A stretch of DNA of 64,000 bases from Tetrahymena thermophila SB210 (Eukaryota > Ciliophora > Oligohymenophorea > Hymenostomatida > Tetrahymenidae): contig NW_002476570.1 of NCBI RefSeq assembly GCF_000189635.1, positions 682,001 to 746,000 on the forward strand. The letters run 5' to 3'. Positions 50,839-64,000 of this stretch are shown piece after piece. Below the pieces are notes generated by a model. It ran no database searches and was not told the DNA's origin. It saw nothing but the letters and a program-made list of their open reading frames with translations. The position numbers were made by a program, and so were the translations under genes. Numbering within the stretch: position 1 is the stretch's first letter; the number at the start of each line of letters is the position of its first letter.

Positions 50839-53800
50839 TCAGCTTACAGTATAGGATTCGCTACTTTTAAAATTATAGCCTTTAAACGAAACTGTAAATG
50901 GAGCTATGAATTCGGTTTTTGGTGGGACAACAAATTTAAGGATAGGCATACGATTTGGTTTTCTTAGTTTTATACTATCCGATTAAGTAAAATTAACTTC
51001 CATATCAAGTGTTTTACTTGAATTATTTTAGACATAATAATAACCAAATCCTTCTTTTACTTCTAGGAGAATCTCCTTTAATATTTCAGGATATTATCTT
51101 AGTTGTTTAAGCTTTGTACTTTTACGAGCTTTTTGAATCAAACATTCATTCATGAAAGGAGGAACTTAATTTTTATCAACTTAATCTAACTTAGTTTGTG
51201 CAACACCATATGTAGATACTACATAAGAATTAGCTGCGTTTGTTTCCCAAAAAATTTTGGATTAGATTAAATAATTTCCTGGGGTGAGATTACATTCTAC
51301 AAAAATTTCTCTATCTCTCTTTTAAATAGCTCCTATATATCTTTAGTTTGGTTTTCCATCTGGTCCAGTAACTTAAGAAATAAAAAGTCTGCTACACGAA
51401 TATTTATAATTACTTACATTTTCAAAATGCCTTTTGTTAGGTTATATTATTGATATGTAATATGTACCTTCTTTTTCTATTCTTAATCTAGTATAAGCAG
51501 AGCGTTTTGCTGTAGAATTATTTATACGGATACTATTATATTGATAATCATCATGATAGTAGCATATACACACATCGTCAAAATATTTCATAAAATCTTT
51601 TACACTCATGTAAAATATACCATCGTCAACATTCTTTACTCTTAGTTAATCTCTAAGCTCTGGTGTCCAACAAGGACTATCATCACTCCAGTCTCCTTTC
51701 CACTCTTAGTTAGCCCATGGGTTTCTCAATCTCAATAAAGTGACATTTCCTAACTTAGGATGGGTGATTTCTTTGACACTATTAAATTAGAAAATTGAAT
51801 TTATTTATAATTGTGTTTATCCTAATTTTTTAAAGAAAAATAATTTGCTTGCTCTAAAAAATTATCTCCATCTAAAACTTGAAACATATTTTTAGATTAA
51901 ATTATATTTTAATATTTCTTTACTAATATTTTAATTCCTCTTTAAAGAGAAATCAATAACTGAAGATTATTTTAGGATAATATATATAAAATAAGTTAAT
52001 ATGTTTAAAATTAGAAATATAAAATTACCCTATTATACTATATGCATGAGAATTTACTAAACCAAGTCTATCAGCAGTTGATCTAGTTAAATCATCTTCG
52101 TCATCAGCTCCGGCTGTAACTACAAATTTATTTTATTTTGAAAGGGCTTCTTTTAAAATTATTGGTAGACTCTCGTTAGGTCTTTTTTATGGTTTGCCAA
52201 AATCATCATACTCTGTTTCAAGAGTCATAACACTCTTCGTAGGAGCACCTGTAAGATCTCTTAATGCCTCTCTACAGTAACCTGCTTCGATTGAATAATA
52301 ACTTTTGAAAAGTTTGGCCCAAGCTTTTTCAAGGATAAGTACCCAAATTTCTTCTCCAGATGCTTTAGTGAAAGCTGGAGTATCTCTCCTATTGCATGGA
52401 ATAAAATCATCAACATAAACCGCAGTCCACTCTCCATCAAAGCAAATTCTAACACAATACATACCTATGTTATTTTTTATACGAGTTATAAATAAATTCA
52501 TAATTCTTTGGGGTTCTTAAGCTAAACTAGACACAGCTGACAGGAAATAGCAATCACCTAACTATCCTTACTCAATATCTTATGGAGCTATCAATTTTCC
52601 TAAACCTATTCTACTTGTATTCATAGACTCCATTTTCTAGAACATCTAATAGTTATTATGACCAAAAATCTAAGCAGGTCTTTTCCACTAAATATTATAA
52701 AAATAATTTTTTATAACTTAAATCGATTGATTTATTGATTGATGAAGTGAAATAAATATTTTTAAAATAAATCAAATGTTACACTAAGTTCTCTCCATTC
52801 ATAATACTTTCTAAAAGAAGAATCTCTTATAATTGAATCAGGGACAGGCTGAAATTCTGAATCAGTAAATGGTTTATTTTATTGCTAGTATTCTTTAAAT
52901 TTTCTCACAAAATTATCAAAACCTTTTGATTTTGTATCTATTTCATATAAATTTCTTGTTTAAATAGATGATCTCATCACATCTATTTTTTGCCCACCTG
53001 CTACATCAAATAATTTTTGGCTTGCTTCAATGTTGTTTTTATTATTTTAAACTTGTAAGAAATTTTGTGCTGGAATATTATTGCCCTATTTTTGATTTAC
53101 TAATTCTTATTATGGAAGCTAATTTACTGGTGAATTAATATTTAATGGAGGATAAATTATGTTAGGTTATTTTTATTAATTTACATTAACAGTAGGGATA
53201 ACATCTTTTTTTTTATTTTAGCTCAACTCTTTTACACCTAAAAGATTTAAAAAATCTTTTATATAAACAGTTTCAGAGTTTTTGTCAACAAGGGCAGCTT
53301 TTAAAAACTGTTCCTCTTGTTGTGTTAATTAAACGCCACTACTGTTTATAAATTTAGTTAAGTCCCTGAATGTAATTTTGCTTGCATTTGAAATATTTTT
53401 TAAGTTAAACAAGTTAATCTAATTCTTTAAGTGCATTTATTTTAATGTTTCTAATTTTATCATCAAACTATCGAAATTTGTTTCTGGGACAAGTTCTTAA
53501 ACAATTCTGTCTTCGTCTTTTTTATTTAAGGGTACATCTGGTTCATTATTACCTATCAATCCATTAACTACTTCCTATTCATTTTAAATTCCTGGTTTAT
53601 TTAACGAAGGATATTTTGAAATATTGTTCCCTTGCTAGTTTGATTAAACTTGAGTAGGAATTTATTGCTGTTACTATTAAAAGTGCTGGTGTTGAGGCGA
53701 GTCTCTATACTATAAATGGGCTGGAGAATTATAAGAAGGTAGTTGCTATTAAGGATTTATGCCTTATTGATTTAAATGTAAATTGTGAGGGGAGTCTCTT

Positions 53801-54642
53801 TAATTTTAGTTATTTTAAACTATCTAATTCGAGGGCTGATAGTGCTAAGGAGAATTTCTAAATTAAGGTGAATCTCTCCAAATTTATTAGCTTGGGACTT
53901 ATTGATTTTAAGGATTATAGTGTTAAGGAGAATCTTTATATGGCTAATTATTAAATGGAGAATAAAGATTAGGATATTTATTTGTATTAGAAGATTGTTT
54001 AATATCGTCGTCATCATCCATAAGTGGATTAGGCACATATTGTTGTTGAGGAATGCCTTAATTTTATTAAAAAGGAGGATATCCATAACCTTATGGATTC
54101 ATTTAATTCATGTAAAGCTAGGGTTAGATTTCCATTTGTCCTGTCTATTACTATGATATTTTTAAATCAAGATTTAAATCTTATACTTGTTTAGTATCTT
54201 TCACATATAAGTCTATATTAATATTTCGTTGATTTGTAATAGGATTAATTTCTTATCTTACGTTGTAAGTCGGAACGAACTACTACTGGCTGCTTTAATT
54301 GCTTCCTTGTGAATTAACACTCTTCTGCGATAAGAGTTTCTTGATTTCATCAGATTTAATGTGCCTAATTTAAGCAAAAATGGCAGTGAACTCTTCATAT
54401 GAAATAGTTCCACTTCTATTTTTGTCAAATATTTTAAATAATGCTTATATTTATGCATCGTTTATTCCATCTGTTTTATTGTCTATAAACTTTTTAAATT
54501 CTGCATATTGCAATCTTTGGGTTTGTTGATTGCAATATTCCTTAAATTAGCTTTTTACCATATGATCATATATAGCTTCTTAGAAATAAGTTTCTTTAAT
54601 ATTTACTAAAATTGTAAAAAGAGTGTCTTTGTCTGTGCTCAT
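50839..54642 (-). CDS. Calpain-type cysteine protease with N-terminal EF-hand
   Basis: Ca2+-dependent intracellular protease. Exons 54642-52783, 52687-52029, 51778-50839; phases agree; 1152 residues. N-terminal EF-hand FKIFDKNRSGTISYEEF (about 72-88) with a full D-x-N-x-S-x-T-x-x-x-x-E loop; a P/Q/N/S-rich linker (about 150-330) with repeated RDSPQ units; helical region; then CysPc. The catalytic triad is complete: Cys about 666 in GQLGDCYFLS, His about 834 in SHAYSI, Asn about 857 in LRNPW. Further family marks: EKAWAKLFKSYYSIEAGY and GDWSDDSPCW. Two beta-sandwich-like blocks follow (about 930-1152), fitting the calpain C2-like domain. Putting the EF-hand before the protease core is unlike classical calpains, where the EF-hands follow it. 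Confidence 0.95.
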
Positions 54643-55710
54643 ATTACTAATATCCTAATAATTATTTATTTGCTTTTATTGTTTACTTATAAAATTTTAG
54701 ATTAATTTATATTACTTTTCTTATCAGATGCGTTTGCAACATTCTTAATCTTACCTGATAGAATAGAAAAAAATTCAAATTAATACTATTTTTAAGAGAA
54801 TTAAATATTTGTAAATAATTTATTTTTAAAAATAGAAGAAAGGTTGGCTATTATACTCTTATTTTTAAATTATATAATATGATTCTTTTTAAATTTTAAA
54901 AATAATCTTTCTATTTCAGTTCCAAGCAAAATAATTTTATGGTAAATATCGATCAAATTTTTTATTGATCTTATTTTAGTAAGTATTTTTTTATAAATTA
55001 ATAGCCAGATGTAAATAGTGTATCTAATAGGCATGTTAATTTTATAACTTCTTCAAAATAATCAAATTAACTTGAAAAAATGACTACTAAAACAAAATGG
55101 TATTTATTACATAAAAAATTGAAAAGCAGATTAATTTTATCAATAATTTTATTCTTTAAATCTATTTGTTTTAACATACAAAACTAAATATAATTTATTG
55201 TGCTGTATTAAATAATCAAGTAGTGTATGTGGAATAATATATTTTTAACATTTTTCTTTAATCTTTTAGGCAAGATAAGATAGTATTTAATATACTATAA
55301 AAATTAATAAGAGATTTCTTTCAATTGTGGAGTTTAATGTTTGATACTTTTAAATTTTAAGCAAATATTTAAATAAAAATTTATAAAAAATATTTTAGGC
55401 AATTACAATTAAAGAGAGATTAAATGTAAAATAGAAAGAAAATGAATGGATCTAATAAAAAATTCGGATATTTTAAAACTAAAATTAATCTAAATAAAGA
55501 ATAAAATATTAAATTAAATTTCTTAAAATAATTAAAATTTTTTAATAAAATCATAAATTAATTAAGTGTCTTATGAAATAAATTAGAAGTATTTAAATAC
55601 TTGAAAATAAAAAACAAAATTTTCTAAATAAATATTTTAAAATTTATTCGAAAAGCACTTTAAGAAATCATAAATTTTAAAAAAGGATGTTATGTATCTA
55701 AATTTTATCA
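54643..55710. other. Intergenic, no gene seen
   Basis: 1.07 kb between the calpain start and the last exon of the giant gene, both minus strand. AT-rich; nothing else supported. Confidence 0.55.
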
Positions 55711-58700
55711 TCACATATCTTAAAGATCTAAATTAAATATTTCAAAGTTCTTTTTTGTTTTAAACTAATAATTTTGGTGAAGCTCTTTTCTTCCTATTTG
55801 TTTCTTTTTAACTCTATCAGTAAATATTAATTATGCACTATCTTCTTATTTAACAGGATTTGCTTTTTTAAATTATAAATAGTTAAAATAAAAAATTCGT
55901 TAAAGTTTTACTGTTTAATCTATTTGTATTTAATGTTATGGTATGTTCATTTTCATTTATATATTATGTGAATTAATTTTCATCTTTTTTCCTTTCTTCG
56001 TTTTGTTAAATTACTTTTATTTTGATAAAAAAATTAATTTATCTAATCAATCAAATTGTAATTTTTACATTTAAAGACACTAACTCCTCTTTTTTCCTGT
56101 TTAAAAGAATTTAGTTTATTATTAGGGCTCTAGTTTTAGTTTTAGCTTTCAGTGTTTTTCCTCTAAAATTTGCTAAAAAATATTGATGAAGTTCTAGTCT
56201 ATCTTGTACTATCTGGAATTTACAAATTCTTTTGTTTTAATAAATGAGTACCAATCAAATTAATAGCTTTTGCCCAATTTTTAAATGTTCTCATTTTATT
56301 AAATGAATTAATTCCTAACCTTGAATATACATGCTTAAAGTTAGATTTAAATGCTGGATACTTTTCTCCAAAAATGAAAAGATACCTCTTCACTTTTCCT
56401 AATAAAACTTATATTATTAGGAAGCTGGAAAATAAATAATGCAGAGCATAAAGCAAAAATGAGCAAATCTAAAGCTATATGCCGTTTTCAGATGTGTTTA
56501 CTAAAAGATTCAATTAAAGACAGATAATCAGCGTAATACATAAATATTAATCTGTACGATTAAAATTTACATTTATGTAAGGAGTTTTAAAAATAGAGAG
56601 CATTAAGTAGCAAAACAAAATCATTGTGCAAAGAGTATTTTTAAATTAAATTTGCTAACTATAAAAGTTACTAATAAATATGATTATCAATTTAAGGTTT
56701 ATCTTTACAAATTCCCAATAATATGTTTGCTTCCTATATTCTGAGTATAGCAAACCGTATGATAGCCTTACTGAACAATAGTTAAGAATTCTAACTTTCT
56801 TCTTTAGTACAATAATCCCAATTAAAGGAATTATTATTGCCCATATCAAAAATAATGGTAAAAATAAGATTAATATATAAGAGTAGTATTCCATAGTGTA
56901 GCATTTTAAAGTAACATCTGCAGTTAGATACTCAATTCCTCCAATATCTCTGCAAGATATAATCTGAACTAGCCCAGAGATGATGTTAGGTTATAAAAAT
57001 AAAAATATAAAAATTATGCCTGTTACAATTAAGCTCTTTTCAAATCTCTTAAAATATTTAACCAGATAAAAGAAATAGTAAAGAATAGTTAGTAACAGGA
57101 AATAGCTTACTGATATTATCTATGACCAAATGATTCTACTATATGCATGTGGTAAAAATCCTTCAGTAAAAATACTTCTGCAATCAGCAGAAAATTTCAA
57201 AAAATCTATTGGGGTACCAATTCCTAATTACAATACTTTCAAAAACTAAGGCTGTTCAATCTGATAAGCTATTGAACTAATTTAAATAAAATGCATAAAA
57301 AATTTTAAATAAATGTCAGATTTATCAGTTGATTCGCTGTTCCCAATACTTGCTAATCCAACCATTCTGAGGTAATAACTCTAGGCTTTTATTAAAGTCA
57401 TCTAGCGAGCTGCTCTAACTCCAAATATAATATATAAACATCCTACAATTAATGAAGAAATATATATATATGTCTAACCTGATGAATCTATGCATGGAAT
57501 GCACTCATAAGGTTATTTGTTCATGTATTTTTGTTTCCAAACTTTACCATTTAAATCACAAGTTTCACAAAGAGGACCTATATATCCTTATCTACAATTT
57601 TAAATACTATCAGTACTTTCACCTTAGCAATTATCTGGATTATAAACACAACTTACGATATTATCTGTATTATTATTTTCTCTCCAGTAGCCATTCTTTA
57701 ATAAGATTGTGTTCCCTTAACAATAAGAACAAGAATCTGGACACAGTTTACAAGCTTACTCACTTTAAGAGTTAGGATCTGGAGTTATTAAAGAATATTT
57801 CTGTACTGGACATAATTCGCAGTATGATGGAGTATTTTAAGTACTATTATAGATAAATAAATAAATAAATAAATAAATAAACTATTTAATAAAATGTTTT
57901 TTAATACCTTTTAATTATGATTTCACCAACTTAGCATTAACGAAAATTAACATTTAATTTAACTTACATAGGTACCAATAAAAATTATGTTATGTTTTAT
58001 GGATTAGGAATTTAAATAATATTATTTTAAATGTAAAATTCTGAAGATGTCTAAGGATTTGATATGAGCTAAATATTTTAAAATGTAAATGAAATATCTG
58101 TTTAGTTATAAGCAGCTTTATTACCGTTGATTTACGTAATTTTAGGATTTAAAGAAACACAATCAAACTAGTATTACTGAAATTCGCTCTAAAGATCTTA
58201 GCTACTTTATTCAAGTTAATTAAGATTAACAACCCCGTTTTCTTCATCATATATTTTTATATTGAAATTTAAATTACCTCCACTCATAAAATTATCTATC
58301 TGGTATACAATTAAACTCTATGTTTCTATTATAAAACATAATTTTTATTATTTATTTACTAAAATAAACACAAAAAAATATAAAATTATCAATCGATTTC
58401 TCATATATATATATCTTTTTCCAAAAATTTTTAACTCTATTTAAAAACAAGTTTAGATTTTTTTTTATTCTAATTTTTAAATTTTGTAATTAAATAATAA
58501 TTCTTGATATTTTCTAAATAAAAAATTTCATTATTAAATTTAAAAAATTTTACTTTAAATAACTTCAAAAGCCACCCCTTCATTCATGCTTGTAATTTAA
58601 ATATTTCTAGGGTATGAACCTATATTTTGGCCAAATATCTTGGCTTAATTATTTTCAATTTTATTTTGACTCAAACTATCAGCTAGATACTATTTTTTTG

Positions 58701-61700
58701 TTATAAAATCTGGTATTAAATTTAAATACCTAATTGCTCCACCTACTTGGGCATTATTTTAACTAATTACTGTTTTTATTATTTCCAGATTTGAGTAGTA
58801 TAAATATATTGATCCTCCTTAGCTTGCAATATTGGATTAAAAGCTAGATTCTTAAATTATATTAACTAAAGGACTGTCTTTTATGCTTATTGCTCCACCA
58901 TATTCTGATTATAGATACATAAAAGCGCATTTAGTGAAATAAAACGTTGTTTAATATATGTCAAATGCACAACCATATGAATACAAGCATGTATTGTTAA
59001 AGAATGATGATTAATTTAGTTCAAAATAGCTTGTTTATATTCTATTTAAAGCTTATCCTTATACACTAGTACAATAACTAACTGAAACATCTTAAAATCT
59101 TATAGTGTCATTAACAACTTATATATAACCTACACCTTGCATGAGATAAGTTTAAGAAATATCGAAAATCATTAAGTTCTAGTTGTTTTAAGCATTTAAA
59201 TTTATTGAAGATATATTTTTATTAGCATTCATGTAAAAGACAATAAATTAAGATATTTTTAAACCTTAAGAAATGTTAATATTTAAATTAGTATTAGTTG
59301 TACAATTTTGAATAGTAACTGAATTAATTTAAATACTCTAGCTATTTTATATTGAAAACAAACTACTCCAAATATTTTATTATCCATTTTATGAGTAATA
59401 TCTAACATTTTATATGGTTAAATTCTAAATAACTATTTTTTGGACTTGCTAAATATAGAATATAGAAATAGAATTCTCTATTATCAAATTTGTGAGATTA
59501 AGGTTTTTTATAAATACTGTATTACTATTTGTTATTTAAAATAAGCTACTATTCTGACTTTATTAAAATTATAACGCTCTCTATTAATTTTATCCTATTG
59601 AACTAAGCTATAAGTTTATAATTTCCATATTATCAATCATCAACGAATTTATTGAATTTATTACAAACTAACTACCAACAATATTATCTTAGAATGTAGA
59701 ATTAACAAAAATAATATTTTGGGTGTTTTTATTAAAGTTGTAAGTTGTTTAATTTCCTATCTTCCAATTAAAATTTTTAATTGTCAAAGTAGGCATATTA
59801 AACTATTCAAAAGAAGATATTGCCAAATTAATTCTGTTTTTTTGTGATTACTATTTTTTATCATACACATAAAATTACTAAGTGCTTGAAGTACCTCCAA
59901 GGCTGATGCTTTTTTAGACAAAAAAAAAGGGTTGTTCATCATCCATTTGAATATTTAGGACAATATTATTTATTGATTGAGAGACTTTCTAAAAGGAAAT
60001 ACTTTGGGTTGAGAGATCCTAACTAAGTTAAAAGTAAGATGATGTTCTTTGAAGATTTGAGTAGCATTAAGAATAATCAGTATTTGTTGGATCACTAGAG
60101 TATGGGAATGTATAATTAAATACAGTGAATAGATTTATTCCTTTTATATTAATTATTAGCTGATCGCTATAACTTAATGATAGTAATAATGGAAATTGCA
60201 TTGAGAAAGATTTTTGTATAGCTATTTAACTGTATGAAAAAGATACTAAGTTAAGTTGAGCCTTAGATCTTATGAGAAGCAAAGATTAAGAAATGAATTA
60301 GACATCTGTTATGTTGTATATTTAAGAAGGCATTCTCAGTGAGTTTATAATAGCATCATTTGCATTTCTATCATGCAGATTTACTTAAAATTAATTGAAA
60401 ATAGCTAAAATATTCCATTATTAACTTAATTTCATTTGTACTTGGTAATCTCCAGGTCCATAAATATTTTTAATTAAGTCTAAATTCGTAGAATTAAGAT
60501 TTCTGACTTAAATAGCTAATTATAAATCAGTCCAAATCAAAATTTATTGTCTTGGAGCATCAATTAATGCCTAAACAACAGAAGATTTTTACTATAGCAA
60601 ATATAAAAGGCTTAGAGGGGTATCGTTATCATAAGAAAACACAATGGAAGTTTAGTCTTAAGAACAAGTTATTAATCTTTTTTTTTAAAATATTTTTGTT
60701 AAGCATTATTTAGTATTAAAAAATAAAATTTGTTAAAAATACCTTTTAAATTCAAAATCAATTTGTAAATCTCTAATGATTTAGTTATTCTATTAAGGAA
60801 CTTATATGGATTTAAAAGTGTTATAATTGTTAACAGCAAGGTGTCCTGTAACATCAAAAGTGATAATATGGGAATAAATTGTATTTATAATGCAATTTAC
60901 TATTCTACTACTATGATTACTGTAAATATTAACAAATGTTAGACCTGAGTTGGTTGTATTTATTAATAATTAGATTATTTAATAACTATAAGTCTACACA
61001 AAAATGAATGGAATAGTTTCATCTAAATAAATGCTAAAGGGGTATATTTATAATTAACTTGCTAATTTAAAATTAGAGTCATAGCTATATAAATTTATTC
61101 CATCTGTTACCAAATGTGTATCTGTGTGCAAAATAATTTATTTTGGTTAATATAAAAGTTATAGCTTATAGTATAATTAGTTTTAGCTAGCCTACCAAAT
61201 ATTTTAGTTTAAATCAGCATATGTAATAACATCTAACATAAAATTTTTATAAAAATATTTAAATAAAACATAGTTTTTAATTAATATATTAAAAATTTAG
61301 TTTTAATTTAATTAATTTTAAAGTAAAATTAATTTAAATTACCTTGTTTTGAATGATAAGTTGACATTATCAATGATTCAGAAGGTATTATAACAGCTTA
61401 ACCTTAGAAGCCTACATATGCATAATATTGCCATGCTATAATGGTATCATCATTGCAAACGATTAGAATATTGCTATAAAAATCAAAGACGTAGCTCTTT
61501 ATGTATGAAATAGTAACTGGAGCAAACATGAAATCTTTTTGTTAAATGTAAGAATTAAAGTAAGGTATTACAGTAAATAAATATCTGTCGACATTCTATA
61601 CAATAAACAGCTAAGATTGCTCATCATGAAATATACTCACTAAATTTTAAGGATATGATTGATTTTTAATTTCTGAAAGCATAACACCACTTGTATAGTC

Positions 61701-64000
61701 CCAAACTTCAATTGAGCTATCAACATTATTTCCTACCATACCAACAAAATTAATTAAAACTGTCAAAGAGTATATATTTTTTTTAAATTAACTTGCAAAT
61801 AAAACAACTAAAGTATCACGAGAAATTGATTAAATATTTACAGTTCCATATGCTATTATATAATTGTTCTTAAATATTACTTGTTAAACTTAATTATCAA
61901 AACCGATTATTTCTTACACCTTAACCCCTGTTATTGCACTATAAACTTCAATGCTGCTTCCATATAAAAATATTCTATCATATAATTCATCGATAATCAT
62001 GGCATTCATATTCTAAACTTTGAAAGCTTTCACAATACTTCCATTTAAAAAGTTGGTCATAAAAACATTTCCAACAATATCTAATGAAATAAAGATGTTA
62101 GTATATTTTGTAAACAAAAATAAATTAATGATTTCATTATTTTAGTTCTAAGAAAGGTTTTGTACAATCTTAATTTTCGATAAATCTGGATTGTAGCTCC
62201 ATATAATAATTTATCCTGCTTTATCATAAGATAAAATAATATTTTATTATTACATAAATTACACACCATTTACTCCCTTTGAATGTCCAACAAGTGATTG
62301 ACTTTAATCTGTATTGTAATTCCATGCCTAGAGATTATTTGAAATATCATAATTATAAGAAATAATTAATTGAATGTCCTCTATAATTAGTGCATCAACG
62401 ATACTCTTCTTATGAACTCTGGTATTTTACCTAATTGAATAAAATAAAATAAATCCTAATAAGTAAATTCTCTTGAAATCTAAATTACTTGTATATTGTG
62501 TAGCTGAAGTAATCATAAATAGTAATTATATTTGACAATGAAACAAGCTTTTATTGAGAATTTATTAATAGTAGCTTCTATAACACAGAGTTTTCGTTTC
62601 TTTATATGTAATAGTAAGTGTCTGGAGTAAAGTGGCTAAGCATGATATCTCCTACTGTATTTGAGATAAATATCCTTTAATTTTTTGAATCAGTATCGAA
62701 TGCAGTAATTGCAGATCTAGAATCAAATTAATATTAAGCTAACTATGTTAGAGAATCTGCAATTATTAATATTCCTCCATATGAACCTACATCAATAGTT
62801 AATATGACTTTATTATATTAAGGAATAATATTCGATATTGTAATAGGAAATTAGATAGCTTAAATTTTAGAATAAAAAGGCTAAGCAATTCCATGAGTAG
62901 TTATACTTCCATCTTAGTTCAAGCAACTGTAATATAAGTAAATATTTCCTTCCTATATTATACCACACTATTTTTATAAAATAAATCAATATGGGTCTTA
63001 AAAAATCTTTAAAAATTTAAATAAATATAAGTTATCAAAGATTGTTTAAATATATTCTGTATAAAAACTAAATCTTCGATGAATGTATTTTTTTACATAT
63101 TTTAAAAAATTAATATAATTAAAAAAAAGTGGATAAATGCTTTTTATGAAAAGGCATGGAAAATTAATTTATTTAAAAAAATTTTTTTCATTTTGATTTT
63201 AAAATGAACCATTTTTTTTCAATTTATAAAAAATAATTTTTACCTTGTTAATTTGAACATTATCGTTAGAAATTTGTATTACATTTAGTTATTCATCGTA
63301 TAATATAGCTAATCCATTTCGGAAATAAAATATTGAGTAACCATCTTGGCTTGCTCCAAAAGCAAATCCTACAATCTTATCTTAGTTTTTATTAATACTA
63401 GAAGTATCAGTTTATACTTTTATTGTTAATTCAGGATAATTATATCTAATAATATATCCATTCTCTGACACAGTAGGTAAATTTAAATTAGAGTATAAGG
63501 CAAGATAATAAAACTATCCTGGATTATTAATAGTATTAATAATCTTAGAATTTAAAGGGTCTATTATTTATAAGTAATTTAAACTGTTAATTAAAACAAA
63601 TCCATTAATATCATCACTGTATAAAGTTAATATTTTTTCATAAAAAATTTATTTAAAGTAAACAATCATATTAATAGCATGATAGCAAACAATAGATTAA
63701 TCATTATATGCAACACATACAAATAAACCTTTTGATAAGCATAAAGTTATCCCTTATGGTTATTTTATGCTTAGTTTATAATCAGGATGCCAAAATATGG
63801 ATAAAACTTAGCCAGTTAACAAATCATAGCTTAATGACATACCATCTGACGATGTGCTAGCAAAGATATTCTGAGAGTATTCATAGACCGTCATAGGTAC
63901 AGACTAAGTTTAGCGAATAAATGGAATAGGTAAATTGGTTATTATGTAGCTAACACCTTGGCTTTTTAAATTAATTTACTGAATTGAAGATCCAAAGATG
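55711..64000 (-). CDS. Giant surface protein: beta-propeller, beta-helix, cysteine-rich and polytopic membrane domains (5' end outside window)
   Basis: Exons >64000-63244, 62967-62431, 62378-61343, 61232-60743, 60676-58554, 58325-57908, 57843-56015, 55919-55711; all phases agree; about 2,465 residues seen. Order: WD/quinoprotein-like propeller blades (GHSKGVNGVQF..., DKAGQIIIWSY; 61343-64000); a transition region; parallel beta-helix coils with NxT/S and GGAI motifs (EYGGAISIKDS, AQVGGAIRYL; 58554-60676); a cysteine-rich EGF-like part (CELCPVQKYSL, GYIGPLCETC; 57500-57840); several membrane helices (LILFLPLFLIWAIIIPLIGI); basic tail. A stop at 55980-55982 would end the protein early if the last intron were not spliced; the spliced version is preferred because phase fits and the final exon looks like coding sequence. 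An extracellular sensor or adhesin is an inference. Confidence 0.88.
57854..57883. repeat. (AAAT)n microsatellite in an intron
   Basis: About seven units of ATAA lie in the 64-bp intron 57844-57907 of the giant gene, starting only about 10 bp from its 3' splice site. They make up nearly half of the intron. Confidence 0.9.

Noticed and set aside
1-64000. Genes riddled with stops, i.e. pseudogenes, when read with the standard code
   Set aside because: The interruptions are only TAA and TAG, never TGA within exons, fall at Gln-like positions in conserved domains, and matching tRNA-Gln genes are present.

Overview
The window is ciliate macronuclear DNA, most likely Tetrahymena (or a very close relative). 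It is extremely AT-rich. Every convincing gene ends in TGA while TAA and TAG occur constantly inside conserved protein sequence at glutamine positions. Three tRNA-Gln genes with anticodons UUA and CUA lie in the window itself, which is the machinery for that reading. Introns are mostly short (43-280 bp), AT-rich and GT..AG. All coding calls below use the ciliate code (TAA/TAG = Gln, TGA = stop); exon joins were checked for phase by hand but not against transcripts.

Layout. 1-10066 (+): most of an IP3-receptor-type calcium release channel, cut by the left edge. 11494-12405 (+): sphingomyelin-synthase/PAP2-like membrane enzyme. 13527-16887 (-): two tandem cysteine-rich proteins with signal peptides and GPI-type tails. 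17677-20778 (+): a 1033-residue membrane protein I do not recognise. 21342-22286 (+): three tRNA-Gln genes. 22631-25239 (-): ten-exon coiled-coil protein. 25914-26921 (-): malonyl-CoA:ACP transacylase. 27672-28204 (-): small protein with a C-terminal membrane segment. 28205-30471: the largest gene-free stretch. 30472-34002 (+): cysteine-rich receptor-like polytopic protein. 35747-37290 (+): histidine acid phosphatase. 37804-43081 (-): potassium channel with a cyclic-nucleotide-binding fold. 44290-48728 (-): protein with two cyclic-nucleotide-binding domains and a long repetitive tail. 49126-50217 (-): SPIN90/Ldb17-like protein. 50839-54642 (-): EF-hand calpain. 55711 to the right edge (-): giant surface protein with beta-propeller, beta-helix, cysteine-rich and membrane parts, whose N-terminus lies beyond the window.

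The genes do not form an operon or an obvious pathway. A loose theme of surface reception and second-messenger signalling runs through them: calcium release channel, K+ channel with CNBD, cAMP-type binding protein, calcium-dependent protease, and four cysteine-rich surface proteins. I see no transposon, retroelement, CRISPR array or virus-like element. The most distinctive points are the altered pore filter of the calcium channel, the CUA/UUA tRNA cluster, the orphan 1033-residue protein, the recent 228-bp in-frame duplication, and the contrast between a canonical cAMP cassette in one gene and a degenerate one in its neighbour.
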